Shown here one piece after another: positions 8,977 through 64,000 of a stretch of 64,000 nucleotides of DNA (position 1 is the first letter of the stretch; each line of letters opens with the position of its first letter). The stretch is from NCBI RefSeq assembly GCF_041346945.1, contig NZ_CP166850.1, forward strand, positions 5,936,501 to 6,000,500, in the 5' to 3' direction. The stretch is from Amycolatopsis sp. cg9. Lineage in GTDB: Bacteria; Actinomycetota; Actinomycetes; Mycobacteriales; Pseudonocardiaceae. The notes beneath the pieces were generated by a model. The model made no database searches, was not told the origin of the DNA, and saw only the letters and a program-made list of their open reading frames with translations. A program made the position numbers and the translations under genes.

Positions 8977-9421
8977 CGCCACCATCCTCGGGCCCGAGTC
9001 CGTGCTCATCGGCTGCACCGCCCCCGACCAGGCGGACGCGATCACCCAGGTCGGGCGGAAGCTCCTCGAACTGGGGGCGGTGGAGCCGGGGTACCTCGAC
9101 GCGATGCACGAACGCGAAAAGTCCGTGTCGACCTACCTCGGCGAGGGCGTCGCGATCCCGCACGGCACCGACGAATCCCGCAAGTTCGTCAAGCGCACCG
9201 CGCTGGCGATCCTCCAGTTCCCCGCCGGGGTCGACTGGGACGGCAACGACGTCCGGCTCTGCGTCGGCATCGCGGCCAAGGGATCGGAGCAGGTCGGGAT
9301 CCTGTCCTCGCTGGCCCGGATCCTGATGGACTCCGAACAGGTCAAGCAGCTGCGCGAGGCCCCGGACGCCGAAACGATCCTGCGACTGTTGAACGAAGTG
9401 GACGAGGAGTTTTCCCGATGA
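8966..9421 (+). CDS. PTS mannitol/fructose-family EIIA
   Basis: 151 residues from a TTG at 8966, overlapping the EIIB stop; no ATG/GTG further upstream suits the domain. The EIIA(Mtl/Fru) fold is recognisable, with the phosphorylated His66 in GEGVAIPHGTDESRKFV and the conserved DVRLCVGIAAKGSEQVGILS segment. It takes phosphate from HPr and passes it to Cys16 of EIIB. The stop overlaps the next ATG (ATGA), so the dehydrogenase is translationally coupled. The start codon is the least certain point; a downstream alternative would truncate the domain. Confidence 0.88.
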   Translation: MPTDATILGPESVLIGCTAPDQADAITQVGRKLLELGAVEPGYLDAMHEREKSVSTYLGEGVAIPHGTDESRKFVKRTALAILQFPAGVDWDGNDVRLCVGIAAKGSEQVGILSSLARILMDSEQVKQLREAPDAETILRLLNEVDEEFSR

Positions 9422-10473
9422 AGGTGGCACGTTTCTACGCGCCGGGTGATCTGCGGGTCGAAGACGCGGACGAGCCGAAGCCCGGCCCGGACGAGATCAA
9501 GATCCGCGTGCACAACACGTCGACGTGCGGTACCGACCTGAAGATCTTCCGGCACGGGCACCACCACATCGACCCGCCGCGCGTGATCGGTCACGAGATC
9601 GCCGGCGAGGTCGTGGAAACCGGCGCCGGCGTGTCCGGCTGGGCGGCCGGTGACCGCGTGCAGGTCATCGCGGCCATCCCGTGCGGCGAGTGCAAGCAGT
9701 GCCGCAAGGGGCTGCAGCAGGTCTGCCCGAACCAGCTGTCGATGGGCTACCACTTCGACGGCGGGTTCGCCGAGTACATGATCGTGCCGAAGCAGGTCCT
9801 CAAGGTCGACGGCGTCAACCGGATCCCCGAGGGCGTCAGCTACGCCGAGGCTTCGGTGGCCGAACCGCTCGCGTGCGTCCTGAACGGACAGAACTTCGCG
9901 CAGGTCGGCGCGGGTGACGTCGTCGTGGTCGTCGGCGCCGGCCCGATCGGCTGCCTGCACGTGCGGCTGGCGCGGGCGAAGGGCGCGGCCGCGGTCTACC
10001 TGGTCGAGCTCAACCGCAACCGGCTGGACCTGGCGGCCGACCTCGTCAAGCCGGACGCCGCGATCTGCGGCAGCGAGGTCGACGTGGTCGAGAAGGTCCT
10101 CGAGCTCACCGGCGGCGACGGCGCCGACGTGGTCATCACGGCCGCGGCGGCGGGCAAGGCCCAGGAGGACGCGCTGAAGATGACCGCGCGCCGCGGCCGG
10201 ATCAGCTTCTTCGGCGGCCTGCCGAAGGACAACCCGATCATCGCGTGCGACTCGAACCTGGTGCACTACCGGGAGCTGACCATCTACGGCGCCAACGGGT
10301 CCAGCCCGGACCACAACCGCCAGGCGCTCGAGCTGATCTCCTCGGGCAAGGTCCCGGTCGACGACCTGATCACCCACCACCTGCCGCTGTCGGACGTGCT
10401 GAAGGCGATCGACATCGTCAGCAGTGGCGAGGCGATCAAGGTGACGATCGAGCCGGGCAGCGTCTCCGCGTAA
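9418..10473 (+). CDS. Zinc-dependent medium-chain polyol/alcohol dehydrogenase
   Basis: 351 residues; ATG overlaps the EIIA stop by 4 bp. MDR features in order: catalytic zinc Cys37 (TSTCGTDLKIF) and His59-Glu60 (VIGHEIAGEV); structural zinc Cys89, Cys92, Cys95 and Cys103 (CGECKQCRKGLQQVC); Rossmann VVVVGAGPIGCLHVRLA near 168; C-terminal NAD-binding half to 351. Similar to sorbitol, threonine and galactitol-phosphate dehydrogenases. Its place inside the EII operon suggests it oxidises the phosphorylated polyol that EIICBA delivers (for example hexitol phosphate to ketose phosphate) with NAD(P). The exact substrate cannot be read from the sequence. Confidence 0.88.
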   Translation: MKVARFYAPGDLRVEDADEPKPGPDEIKIRVHNTSTCGTDLKIFRHGHHHIDPPRVIGHEIAGEVVETGAGVSGWAAGDRVQVIAAIPCGECKQCRKGLQQVCPNQLSMGYHFDGGFAEYMIVPKQVLKVDGVNRIPEGVSYAEASVAEPLACVLNGQNFAQVGAGDVVVVVGAGPIGCLHVRLARAKGAAAVYLVELNRNRLDLAADLVKPDAAICGSEVDVVEKVLELTGGDGADVVITAAAAGKAQEDALKMTARRGRISFFGGLPKDNPIIACDSNLVHYRELTIYGANGSSPDHNRQALELISSGKVPVDDLITHHLPLSDVLKAIDIVSSGEAIKVTIEPGSVSA

Positions 10474-10508
10474 GCGGTGCGGTGCGGACCCTGAGGAGGC
10501 GACCAACG

Positions 10509-12176
10509 GTGGTTGACGAACTGCGCGGCAACCCGGCGAGCCCGGGCGCGGCCGCCGGCCCGGTGGTGCGGCTGACGCCGCCCCCGGTGCTGCCGGAGCA
10601 CTGGGACACCCCGGCGGCTCCCGAAGCGGAGCTGGCGGCGGCGACCGAAGCGCTCGACGCGGCGGTGGCGGACCTGGAGAAGCGCGCGGCTTCGGTGTCG
10701 GGCGAGTCGAAGTCCATCATGGACACCCAGATCATGATGGCGCAGGACCCGTCGCTGCGGACCGGCATCGCCGACGGGGTGGCCGGCGGCCGCCCCGCCG
10801 CGTGGGCGATTCGCGACGCGTTCGGCAAGCACGTGGCCGCGCTCGAGGCCATCGGCGGTTACCTCGGCGAGCGGGCGGCCGACCTGATCGACATCCGCGA
10901 CCGGGCGATCGCCGCCGCGCTGGGCCTGGCCCAGCCGGGCATCCCGGCGGTCGACGGGGCGTTCGTCCTCGTCGGACAGGACATCGCTCCGGCCGACACG
11001 GTCCTGCTCGACCCGGCGAAGGTGCTCGGCATCGTCACCGAGAAGGGCGGGCCGACCAGCCACACGGCGATCGTCGCCCGGGCGCTGGGGATCCCCGCGG
11101 TGGTCGGCTGCGCCGGCGCCGCGGGCCTGGCGGACGGGCAGCGGATCGCGGTCGACGGCACGCGCGGCACGGTCGCGGTCGACCCGGACGACGAGTACGT
11201 CCACCGGATCGAAGCGGAAGCGGCGTCACTGAAGGAAAAACTCGCGGCCCACAGCGGTCCCGGCGCCACCGCGGACGGCCACCCGGTCAAGCTCCTGCTC
11301 AACGTCGGCAGCGCCGGCGGGGCGGCGACGGACGCCGCGGCCGACGCCGAAGGGGTCGGGCTGTTCCGCACCGAGTTCCTGTTCCTGGACCGCACGGAGG
11401 CCCCGACGGTCGAGGAGCAGCGGGCGGCGTACGGCGAAGTGCTGCGCGGGTTCTCCGGCCGCCAGGTCGTGATCCGCACGCTCGACGCCGGCGCCGACAA
11501 GTACATCCCGTTCGCCAACACCGAGGACGAGCCGAACCCGGCCCTGGGTGTGCGCGGGTACCGCGTCGGCGTCCGCAACCCCGGTCTGCTCACCGCGCAG
11601 CTGAAGGCGATCAGCCTGGCGGCGGCCGACCACGACGCCGACGTGCGCGTGATGGCGCCGATGATCGCCACCCCGGCGGAAGCGGCGGCGTTCCGGGACC
11701 TGGCGCGGGAACACGGGATCGGCAAGACCGGCGTGATGATCGAGGTGCCGGCCGCGGCCATCCGGGCGCGGGACATCCTGGCGGAGGTCGACTTCGTCAG
11801 CATCGGCACCAACGACCTCTCGCAGTACACCTACGCCGCAGACCGCATGCTCGGCGAGCTGGGGGAGCTGCTGGACCCGTGGCAGCCGGCGCTGCTGGCG
11901 CTGGTGGCCAACGTCGCCGCGGCGGCGAAGGAGGCGGGCAAGCCCGCCGGCATCTGCGGGGAGGCGGCGAGCGACCCCGGGCTGGCCCCGGTGTTCGCGG
12001 GGCTGGGCATCACCAGCCTGTCGATGTCGGTGTCCGCGGTCCCGGCGGTGCGGGCCGCGTTGAAGGACTACACGTTGGAGCAGTGCGAAATCCTGGCCGG
12101 GGAAGTGCTGAGGGCACCGGACGTGCCGTCGGCGCGGACGGTCGTCGAAGAGTTCTCGGCCCGGTCGGTCGACTAG
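10509..12176 (+). CDS. ptsI: PTS Enzyme I (PEP-protein phosphotransferase)
   Basis: 555 residues from GTG 10509, with an ideal GAGGAGG at 10493-10499. The phosphorylated His185 lies in EKGGPTSHTAIVARALGIPAVVG. The C-terminal PEP-binding TIM barrel shows the VGLFRTEFLF, GVRGYRVG and GICGEAASDP (conserved Cys) motifs. It takes phosphate from PEP and phosphorylates HPr. Length is normal for ptsI. It sits 35 bp after the dehydrogenase and 24 bp before HPr, so general PTS proteins are encoded with a sugar-specific EII set. Confidence 0.95.
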   Translation: MVDELRGNPASPGAAAGPVVRLTPPPVLPEHWDTPAAPEAELAAATEALDAAVADLEKRAASVSGESKSIMDTQIMMAQDPSLRTGIADGVAGGRPAAWAIRDAFGKHVAALEAIGGYLGERAADLIDIRDRAIAAALGLAQPGIPAVDGAFVLVGQDIAPADTVLLDPAKVLGIVTEKGGPTSHTAIVARALGIPAVVGCAGAAGLADGQRIAVDGTRGTVAVDPDDEYVHRIEAEAASLKEKLAAHSGPGATADGHPVKLLLNVGSAGGAATDAAADAEGVGLFRTEFLFLDRTEAPTVEEQRAAYGEVLRGFSGRQVVIRTLDAGADKYIPFANTEDEPNPALGVRGYRVGVRNPGLLTAQLKAISLAAADHDADVRVMAPMIATPAEAAAFRDLAREHGIGKTGVMIEVPAAAIRARDILAEVDFVSIGTNDLSQYTYAADRMLGELGELLDPWQPALLALVANVAAAAKEAGKPAGICGEAASDPGLAPVFAGLGITSLSMSVSAVPAVRAALKDYTLEQCEILAGEVLRAPDVPSARTVVEEFSARSVD

Positions 12177-12200
12177 CGTTCACGAGATGGGGAAATCCTG

Positions 12201-12485
12201 ATGCCCAGTAGGAAAGTGGTGATCGGCTCGCCCGTCGGGCTGCACGCGCGGCCGGCGAAGCTGCTCGTCGAGCTGGCCGGCCGCCTGCCGGTCCCGGTGA
12301 AGATCGGCCGCGACGAGAACCAGCTCGTCGACGCGGCCAGCATCCTCGCGCTGATGGCCCTCGGCGTCCGCGGCGGCGAAGAGGTGCTGGTGACGGCCGA
12401 AGGCGAAGGTGCCGAGGACGCGGTGACGCAGGTCGTCGAGCTGCTGGCCCGCGACCTCGACTCGGCGGAGCAGCCGGCGGGCTGA
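12201..12485 (+). CDS. ptsH: PTS phosphocarrier protein HPr
   Basis: 94 residues. His15 in VGLHARPAKLLVEL is the phosphorylation site, and a Ser remains in AASILALMALGV at the position of the regulatory Ser46 of other HPr proteins. It carries phosphate from Enzyme I to EIIA. Last gene of the PTS operon; hairpins and paired palindromes follow. Confidence 0.95.
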   Translation: MPSRKVVIGSPVGLHARPAKLLVELAGRLPVPVKIGRDENQLVDAASILALMALGVRGGEEVLVTAEGEGAEDAVTQVVELLARDLDSAEQPAG

Positions 12486-12566
12486 CGCCTCCAGTACGGC
12501 CGGGGAGCTTCGTGGACTCACCCGGCCCCCTCCGGCGGGGCGCCCGGTGACCCCCAGGCCGGGCAC

Positions 12567-12592
12567 CCCGCCGGTCCCTTCCTTCCGGCGGG
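12567..12592. other. Stem-loop in the ptsH / aminotransferase gap
   Basis: CCCGCCGG (12567-12574) pairs with CCGGCGGG (12585-12592) around a 10-nt loop. It lies between the two convergent genes, 82 bp after the HPr stop, and may contribute to termination. Confidence 0.45.
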
Positions 12593-12636
12593 CCGTCTGG
12601 CCACTGCGCGGGCGGCCCGCCGGAGCCCCACGAACG

Positions 12637-12669
12637 AGAACCGCCCCCCGGAACCCGGTGGGCGGTTCT
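12637..12669. terminator. Bidirectional hairpin between convergent genes
   Basis: AGAACCGCCC (12637-12646) is the exact complement of GGGCGGTTCT (12660-12669) with a 13-nt loop; the stem is A-rich on one side and ends in TTCTT on the other. It is placed to stop the PTS operon from the left and the minus-strand aminotransferase from the right. Confidence 0.7.
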
Positions 12670-12686
12670 TCGCGTCCCTGGGGCCG

Positions 12687-12744
12687 CACTTTCACGTGAA
12701 AGTGATCCGGAGTCCGCCCTCCGTCTCACTTTCACGTGAAAGTG
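12687..12744. repeat. Paired 18-bp palindromes (copy 1, intergenic)
   Basis: CACTTTCACGTGAAAGTG occurs twice, at 12687-12704 and 12727-12744, separated by 22 bp. Each copy is a perfect palindrome. The second ends 4 bp from the aminotransferase stop codon. The same word occurs as a pair inside the second PKS at 45905-45955 and 61067-61117. It resembles a REP/BIME-like dispersed repeat. Confidence 0.85.
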
Positions 12745-12748
12745 CGGG

Positions 12749-13804
12749 TCAGCGCGCGCCGTAGAAGTCCGCGACGCGGGCTGCGATGACGTCCTGGTCC
12801 GCTTCGGACAGTCCCGTGTGGGTCGGCAGGCACAGGCCGGCCGCCGCCAGCTTCGCCGCGTTGAGCTCCGTCCACGACGGATCGAGGTACATCGGCTGGC
12901 GGCTCATCGGCGGGAAGAACACCCGCGTCTCGATGCCCGCGGCGGCCAGGTGGGCCTTCAGCTCGTCGCGGTCCTCGGCCAGCAGGTCGTACATCCACAG
13001 CACGTCGCGGCCGGGCATGCGCGTGATCCCGGGGAAGTCCAGGCGCTCGTCGTAGCGCTTCTCGATCTGCGCGCGCAGTTCCAGGATTTCGTCCAGCCGC
13101 TCGACCTGGGCGAGCGCCACGGCCGCCTGCAGGTTGGTCATCCGGAAGTTGTAGGCGAGGTTCTTGTGCACGAAGTCGTGGGCCTTGCCGGTCGCGAAAC
13201 CGCGCAGGTGCGCCATCTGGGCGGCCAGGCGCGGGTCGTCGGTCAGGCAGATCCCGCCCTCGCCGGCCGTGACGATCTTGTTGGCGTACAGCGAAAAGCA
13301 CGCGATGTCACCGACCGGGCGGACGCCGTGCGCCTCCGCGGTGTCCTCGACGACCCGCAGGTTGTACTCGAAGGCCAGCTCCATGACGGCGTCCATGTCG
13401 CAGCGCCGGCCGTGCACGTGGACCGGCATGATCGCCTTGGTGCGCGGCGTGATCGCCGCCTCGGCCAGTGCCGCGTCGATCGTGAGGTCGTCTCGGCAGT
13501 CCACGAGCACCGGGGTCGCACCGGTGTAGGTGACCGCCCAGGCCGAAGCCACGAACGTGAACTCCGGCACCAGCACCTCGTCGCCCGGGCCGATGCCCAG
13601 CGCCCGCAACGCCAGCGTCAGCGCCGCCGTGCCCGAGGAGCACGCGACGCCGTGCGCGACGCCGTTCCACGCGGCGAAAGCCGCCTCGAACCGCGCGACG
13701 AACGGCCCCTGCGCGGAAATCCAGCCCGAGCCGACCGCTTCGGTGACGTAGTCGCTCTCCCGGCCGGTCAGGTACGGCTGGGACACGGGGTACGCAAAGG
13801 CCAT
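12749..13804 (-). CDS. nysDII: GDP-mycosamine synthase, DegT/DnrJ/EryC1 PLP aminotransferase (NysDII/AmphDII/PimC type)
   Basis: 351 residues using the ATG at 13804, which has GAGGAA upstream and gives the conserved N-terminus MAFAYPVSQPYLTGRESDYV; an ATG 29 codons further out (13891) is open but unlikely. SCSGTA-type sugar aminotransferase features: ACSSGTAALTLALRALGIGPGDEV, VEDTAEAHG and the PLP Lys176 in SLYANKIVTAGEGG. In polyene pathways this enzyme converts the GDP-keto-deoxyhexose (isomerised from the 4-keto product of GDP-mannose dehydratase) to GDP-mycosamine using an amino donor. It is divergent from the dehydratase gene with a 194-bp shared promoter region. The protein closely resembles what I remember of NysDII/PimC; a perosamine-type synthase is the alternative. 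Confidence 0.9.
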   Translation of the reverse strand: MAFAYPVSQPYLTGRESDYVTEAVGSGWISAQGPFVARFEAAFAAWNGVAHGVACSSGTAALTLALRALGIGPGDEVLVPEFTFVASAWAVTYTGATPVLVDCRDDLTIDAALAEAAITPRTKAIMPVHVHGRRCDMDAVMELAFEYNLRVVEDTAEAHGVRPVGDIACFSLYANKIVTAGEGGICLTDDPRLAAQMAHLRGFATGKAHDFVHKNLAYNFRMTNLQAAVALAQVERLDEILELRAQIEKRYDERLDFPGITRMPGRDVLWMYDLLAEDRDELKAHLAAAGIETRVFFPPMSRQPMYLDPSWTELNAAKLAAAGLCLPTHTGLSEADQDVIAARVADFYGAR

Positions 13805-13998
13805 CGGTTCCTCGCTCGTCTCGGGGATGCCGGAAAGCGCCAGGATGGGCCCGCCCGCGACTGGAAAACACCAGTGATCGCCGCGGATCACCCGGATTCT
13901 CCAATGTTTTCCCGAGTCGGCGGGGCGTCCAATGGAGCCCGATCAGCGGCAGTCTCGGGAAGCCGTGGGCGCAGCCGGCCGGTGGACGTGGGAGAACC
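13805..13998. promoter_or_regulatory. Divergent promoter region of the mycosamine genes
   Basis: 194 bp between the two divergent starts. An 8-bp inverted repeat is split by 37 bp: TTCCCGAG (13909-13916) and CTCGGGAA (13954-13961). Each arm resembles half of the PimM-type PAS-LuxR operator as I remember it (CTVGGGAWWTCCCBAG). A second inverted repeat, ACTGG-N6-CCAGT, spans 13860-13875 on the aminotransferase side. No convincing -35/-10 pair is visible. These sites could let the PAS-LuxR regulator control both genes, which is inference. Confidence 0.45.
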
Positions 13999-15030
13999 AT
14001 GACGAAACGAGCATTGATCACGGGCATCACGGGGCAGGACGGCTCCTACCTCGCCGAGTACCTGCTGAAACTGGGGTACCAGGTGTGGGGGCTGGTGCGC
14101 GGCCAGGCCAACCCGCGCAAGCTGCGCATCAGCAAGCTGGCCACGGAGCTGAGCTTCGTCCACGGCGACCTGCTGGACCAGGCGAGCCTGGTCGCGGCGG
14201 TGGACCTGGTGCAGCCGGACGAGGTCTACAACCTCGGCGCGATCTCCTTCGTCCCGATGTCGTGGCAGCAGGCCGAACTCACCTCCGACGTCAACGGCAT
14301 GGGCGCGCTGCGGGTGCTCGAAGCGATCCGGATGGTCTGCGGGCTCGACAAGTCGCGGCCGACCACCGGCGGCGGGATCCGCTTCTACCAGGCTTCGTCG
14401 TCGGAGATGTTCGGCAAGGCCGCGGAAACCCCGCAGAACGAGCGCACGATCCTGCACCCGCGCAGCCCCTACGGCGTCGCGAAGGCCTACGGCCACTACA
14501 TCACCCGCAACTACCGCGAGTCGTACGGGATGTACGGCGTCTCGGGCATCCTGTTCAACCACGAGTCGCCGCGGCGCGGGATGGAGTTCGTCACCCGCAA
14601 GATCTCCAGCGCGGTCGCGCGGATCAAGCTCGGGGTGCAGGACGAGCTGCGGCTGGGCAACCTCGACGCGGTCCGCGACTGGGGGTTCGCCGGCGACTAC
14701 GTCCGCGCGATGCACCTCATGCTCCAGCAGGACGAAGCCGTCGACTACGTCATCGGCACCGGCCGGATGCACACCGTCCGCGAGGCCGCCGAGATCGCGT
14801 TCGCCTCGGTCGGGCTCGACTGGCGCGACCACGTCGTCATCGACCCGGGCCTGGTGCGCCCGGCCGAGGTCGAGGTGCTGTGCGCCGACGCCACGCGCGC
14901 CCGCACCGACCTGGGCTGGAAGCCGACCGTCACCTTCGAGGAACTCATGCGGATGATGGTCGAGTCCGACCTGACCCAGACCAGCCGCGAGCTGGACCTC
15001 GGTGAGGCGCTCACGGCCGCCGTCTGGTAG
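13999..15030 (+). CDS. nysDIII: GDP-mannose 4,6-dehydratase (NysDIII/AmphDIII/PimJ type)
   Basis: 343 residues from ATG 13999 (GGGAGAACC upstream). It is an extended short-chain dehydrogenase: NAD(P) motif GITGQDGSYLAEYL at 9-22, VYNLGAISFVPMSW at 77-89, catalytic SSSEMFGK at 133-140 and Tyr158-X3-Lys162 in RSPYGVAKAYG, NHESPRRG substrate loop, and a C-terminal GDP-sugar-binding half. It converts GDP-mannose to GDP-4-keto-6-deoxymannose, the first step to mycosamine. Its position immediately upstream of the six-module PKS is the same as nysDIII before nysI in the nystatin cluster. Fucose or rhamnose pathways also use this enzyme, but with these neighbours mycosamine is the best reading. Confidence 0.93.
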   Translation: MTKRALITGITGQDGSYLAEYLLKLGYQVWGLVRGQANPRKLRISKLATELSFVHGDLLDQASLVAAVDLVQPDEVYNLGAISFVPMSWQQAELTSDVNGMGALRVLEAIRMVCGLDKSRPTTGGGIRFYQASSSEMFGKAAETPQNERTILHPRSPYGVAKAYGHYITRNYRESYGMYGVSGILFNHESPRRGMEFVTRKISSAVARIKLGVQDELRLGNLDAVRDWGFAGDYVRAMHLMLQQDEAVDYVIGTGRMHTVREAAEIAFASVGLDWRDHVVIDPGLVRPAEVEVLCADATRARTDLGWKPTVTFEELMRMMVESDLTQTSRELDLGEALTAAVW

Positions 15031-15163
15031 CCGCTTTCTCCCGCGAGGGAAACCAAAGACATTCGCGCCCCGGGCGGTCACGCCGCCGGGCGCCGGGTTG
15101 CCGGAGCAGCAGCCGTCACCGGGGCGCACCGCTCGCCGTCGTGTCGGGATGGGTTGCTGATTC
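15031..15163 (+). promoter_or_regulatory. Gap between the dehydratase gene and the first PKS
   Basis: 133 bp. Holds TCCC-GCGA-GGGA (about 15039-15050) and a small GGCGG-N5-CCGCC stem (15073-15087). No clear promoter. The ribosome site before ATG 15164 is weak (GGGATGGG about 10 bp upstream). It could be a weak attenuator or simply a spacer in a co-transcribed unit. Confidence 0.35.
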
Positions 15164-42184
<27,021 letters not shown>

Positions 42185-42210
42185 CCCCGATGAACCTACG
42201 GAGCTGACAC

Positions 42211-64000
<21,790 letters not shown>

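Noticed and set aside
13805..13891. 29-residue N-terminal extension of the aminotransferase
   Set aside because: The family normally starts at the MxxAYPVSQPYLTG segment; ATG 13804 has GAGGAA at proper spacing, and the extension would run through the divergent promoter repeats.

Overview
The window is about 73% G+C with actinomycete-style codon use and GGAGG-type ribosome binding sites. It reads as one side of a mycosamine-bearing polyene macrolide cluster (nystatin/amphotericin/pimaricin class) in a filamentous actinomycete. A member of the Pseudonocardiaceae such as Amycolatopsis or Pseudonocardia is my guess; nothing in the window proves the genus.

Layout. (1) 1-5947: a 5'-truncated LAL-type LuxR regulator, a complete LAL regulator and a PAS-LuxR regulator of the PimM/NysRIV/AmphRIV type, followed by a small unknown ORF at 5964-6233. 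(2) 6506-12485: a compact co-directional PTS operon: 1-phosphofructokinase, mannitol-family EIIC, EIIB and EIIA, a zinc alcohol/polyol dehydrogenase, Enzyme I and HPr. It ends in a clear hairpin and a pair of repeated palindromes. (3) 12749-15030: divergent mycosamine genes, a PLP aminotransferase (minus strand) and a GDP-mannose 4,6-dehydratase (plus strand). (4) 15164-42184: a six-module type I PKS of 9006 residues whose domain order matches NysI/AmphI module by module. (5) 42211 to beyond the right edge: a second PKS with four complete modules and the start of a fifth, corresponding to NysJ/AmphJ but with more modules than those proteins have.

How the genes work together. The regulators are expected to switch on the cluster. 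The dehydratase and aminotransferase turn GDP-mannose into GDP-mycosamine. The first PKS extends the chain past the polyene: last C=C, hydroxyl for the sugar, methyl-branched hydroxyl unit (later carboxylate), hydroxyl, unreduced ketone for the hemiketal, hydroxyl. The second PKS continues the polyol arm: hydroxyl (dead DH), fully reduced unit, hydroxyl, C=C, then an incomplete module. Loading module, polyene-forming PKSs, glycosyltransferase, P450s, transporters and thioesterase are not in the window.

Most unusual points. Short palindromic repeats sit in frame inside interdomain linkers of the second PKS, with a related intergenic copy at 12687-12744. A 12-residue Ala/Gly-rich minisatellite has expanded inside one ketoreductase. 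A TTA leucine codon in a rare-codon patch lies in the first PKS. The second PKS has an extended and atypical module set. A sugar PTS operon lies between the regulators and the biosynthetic genes.
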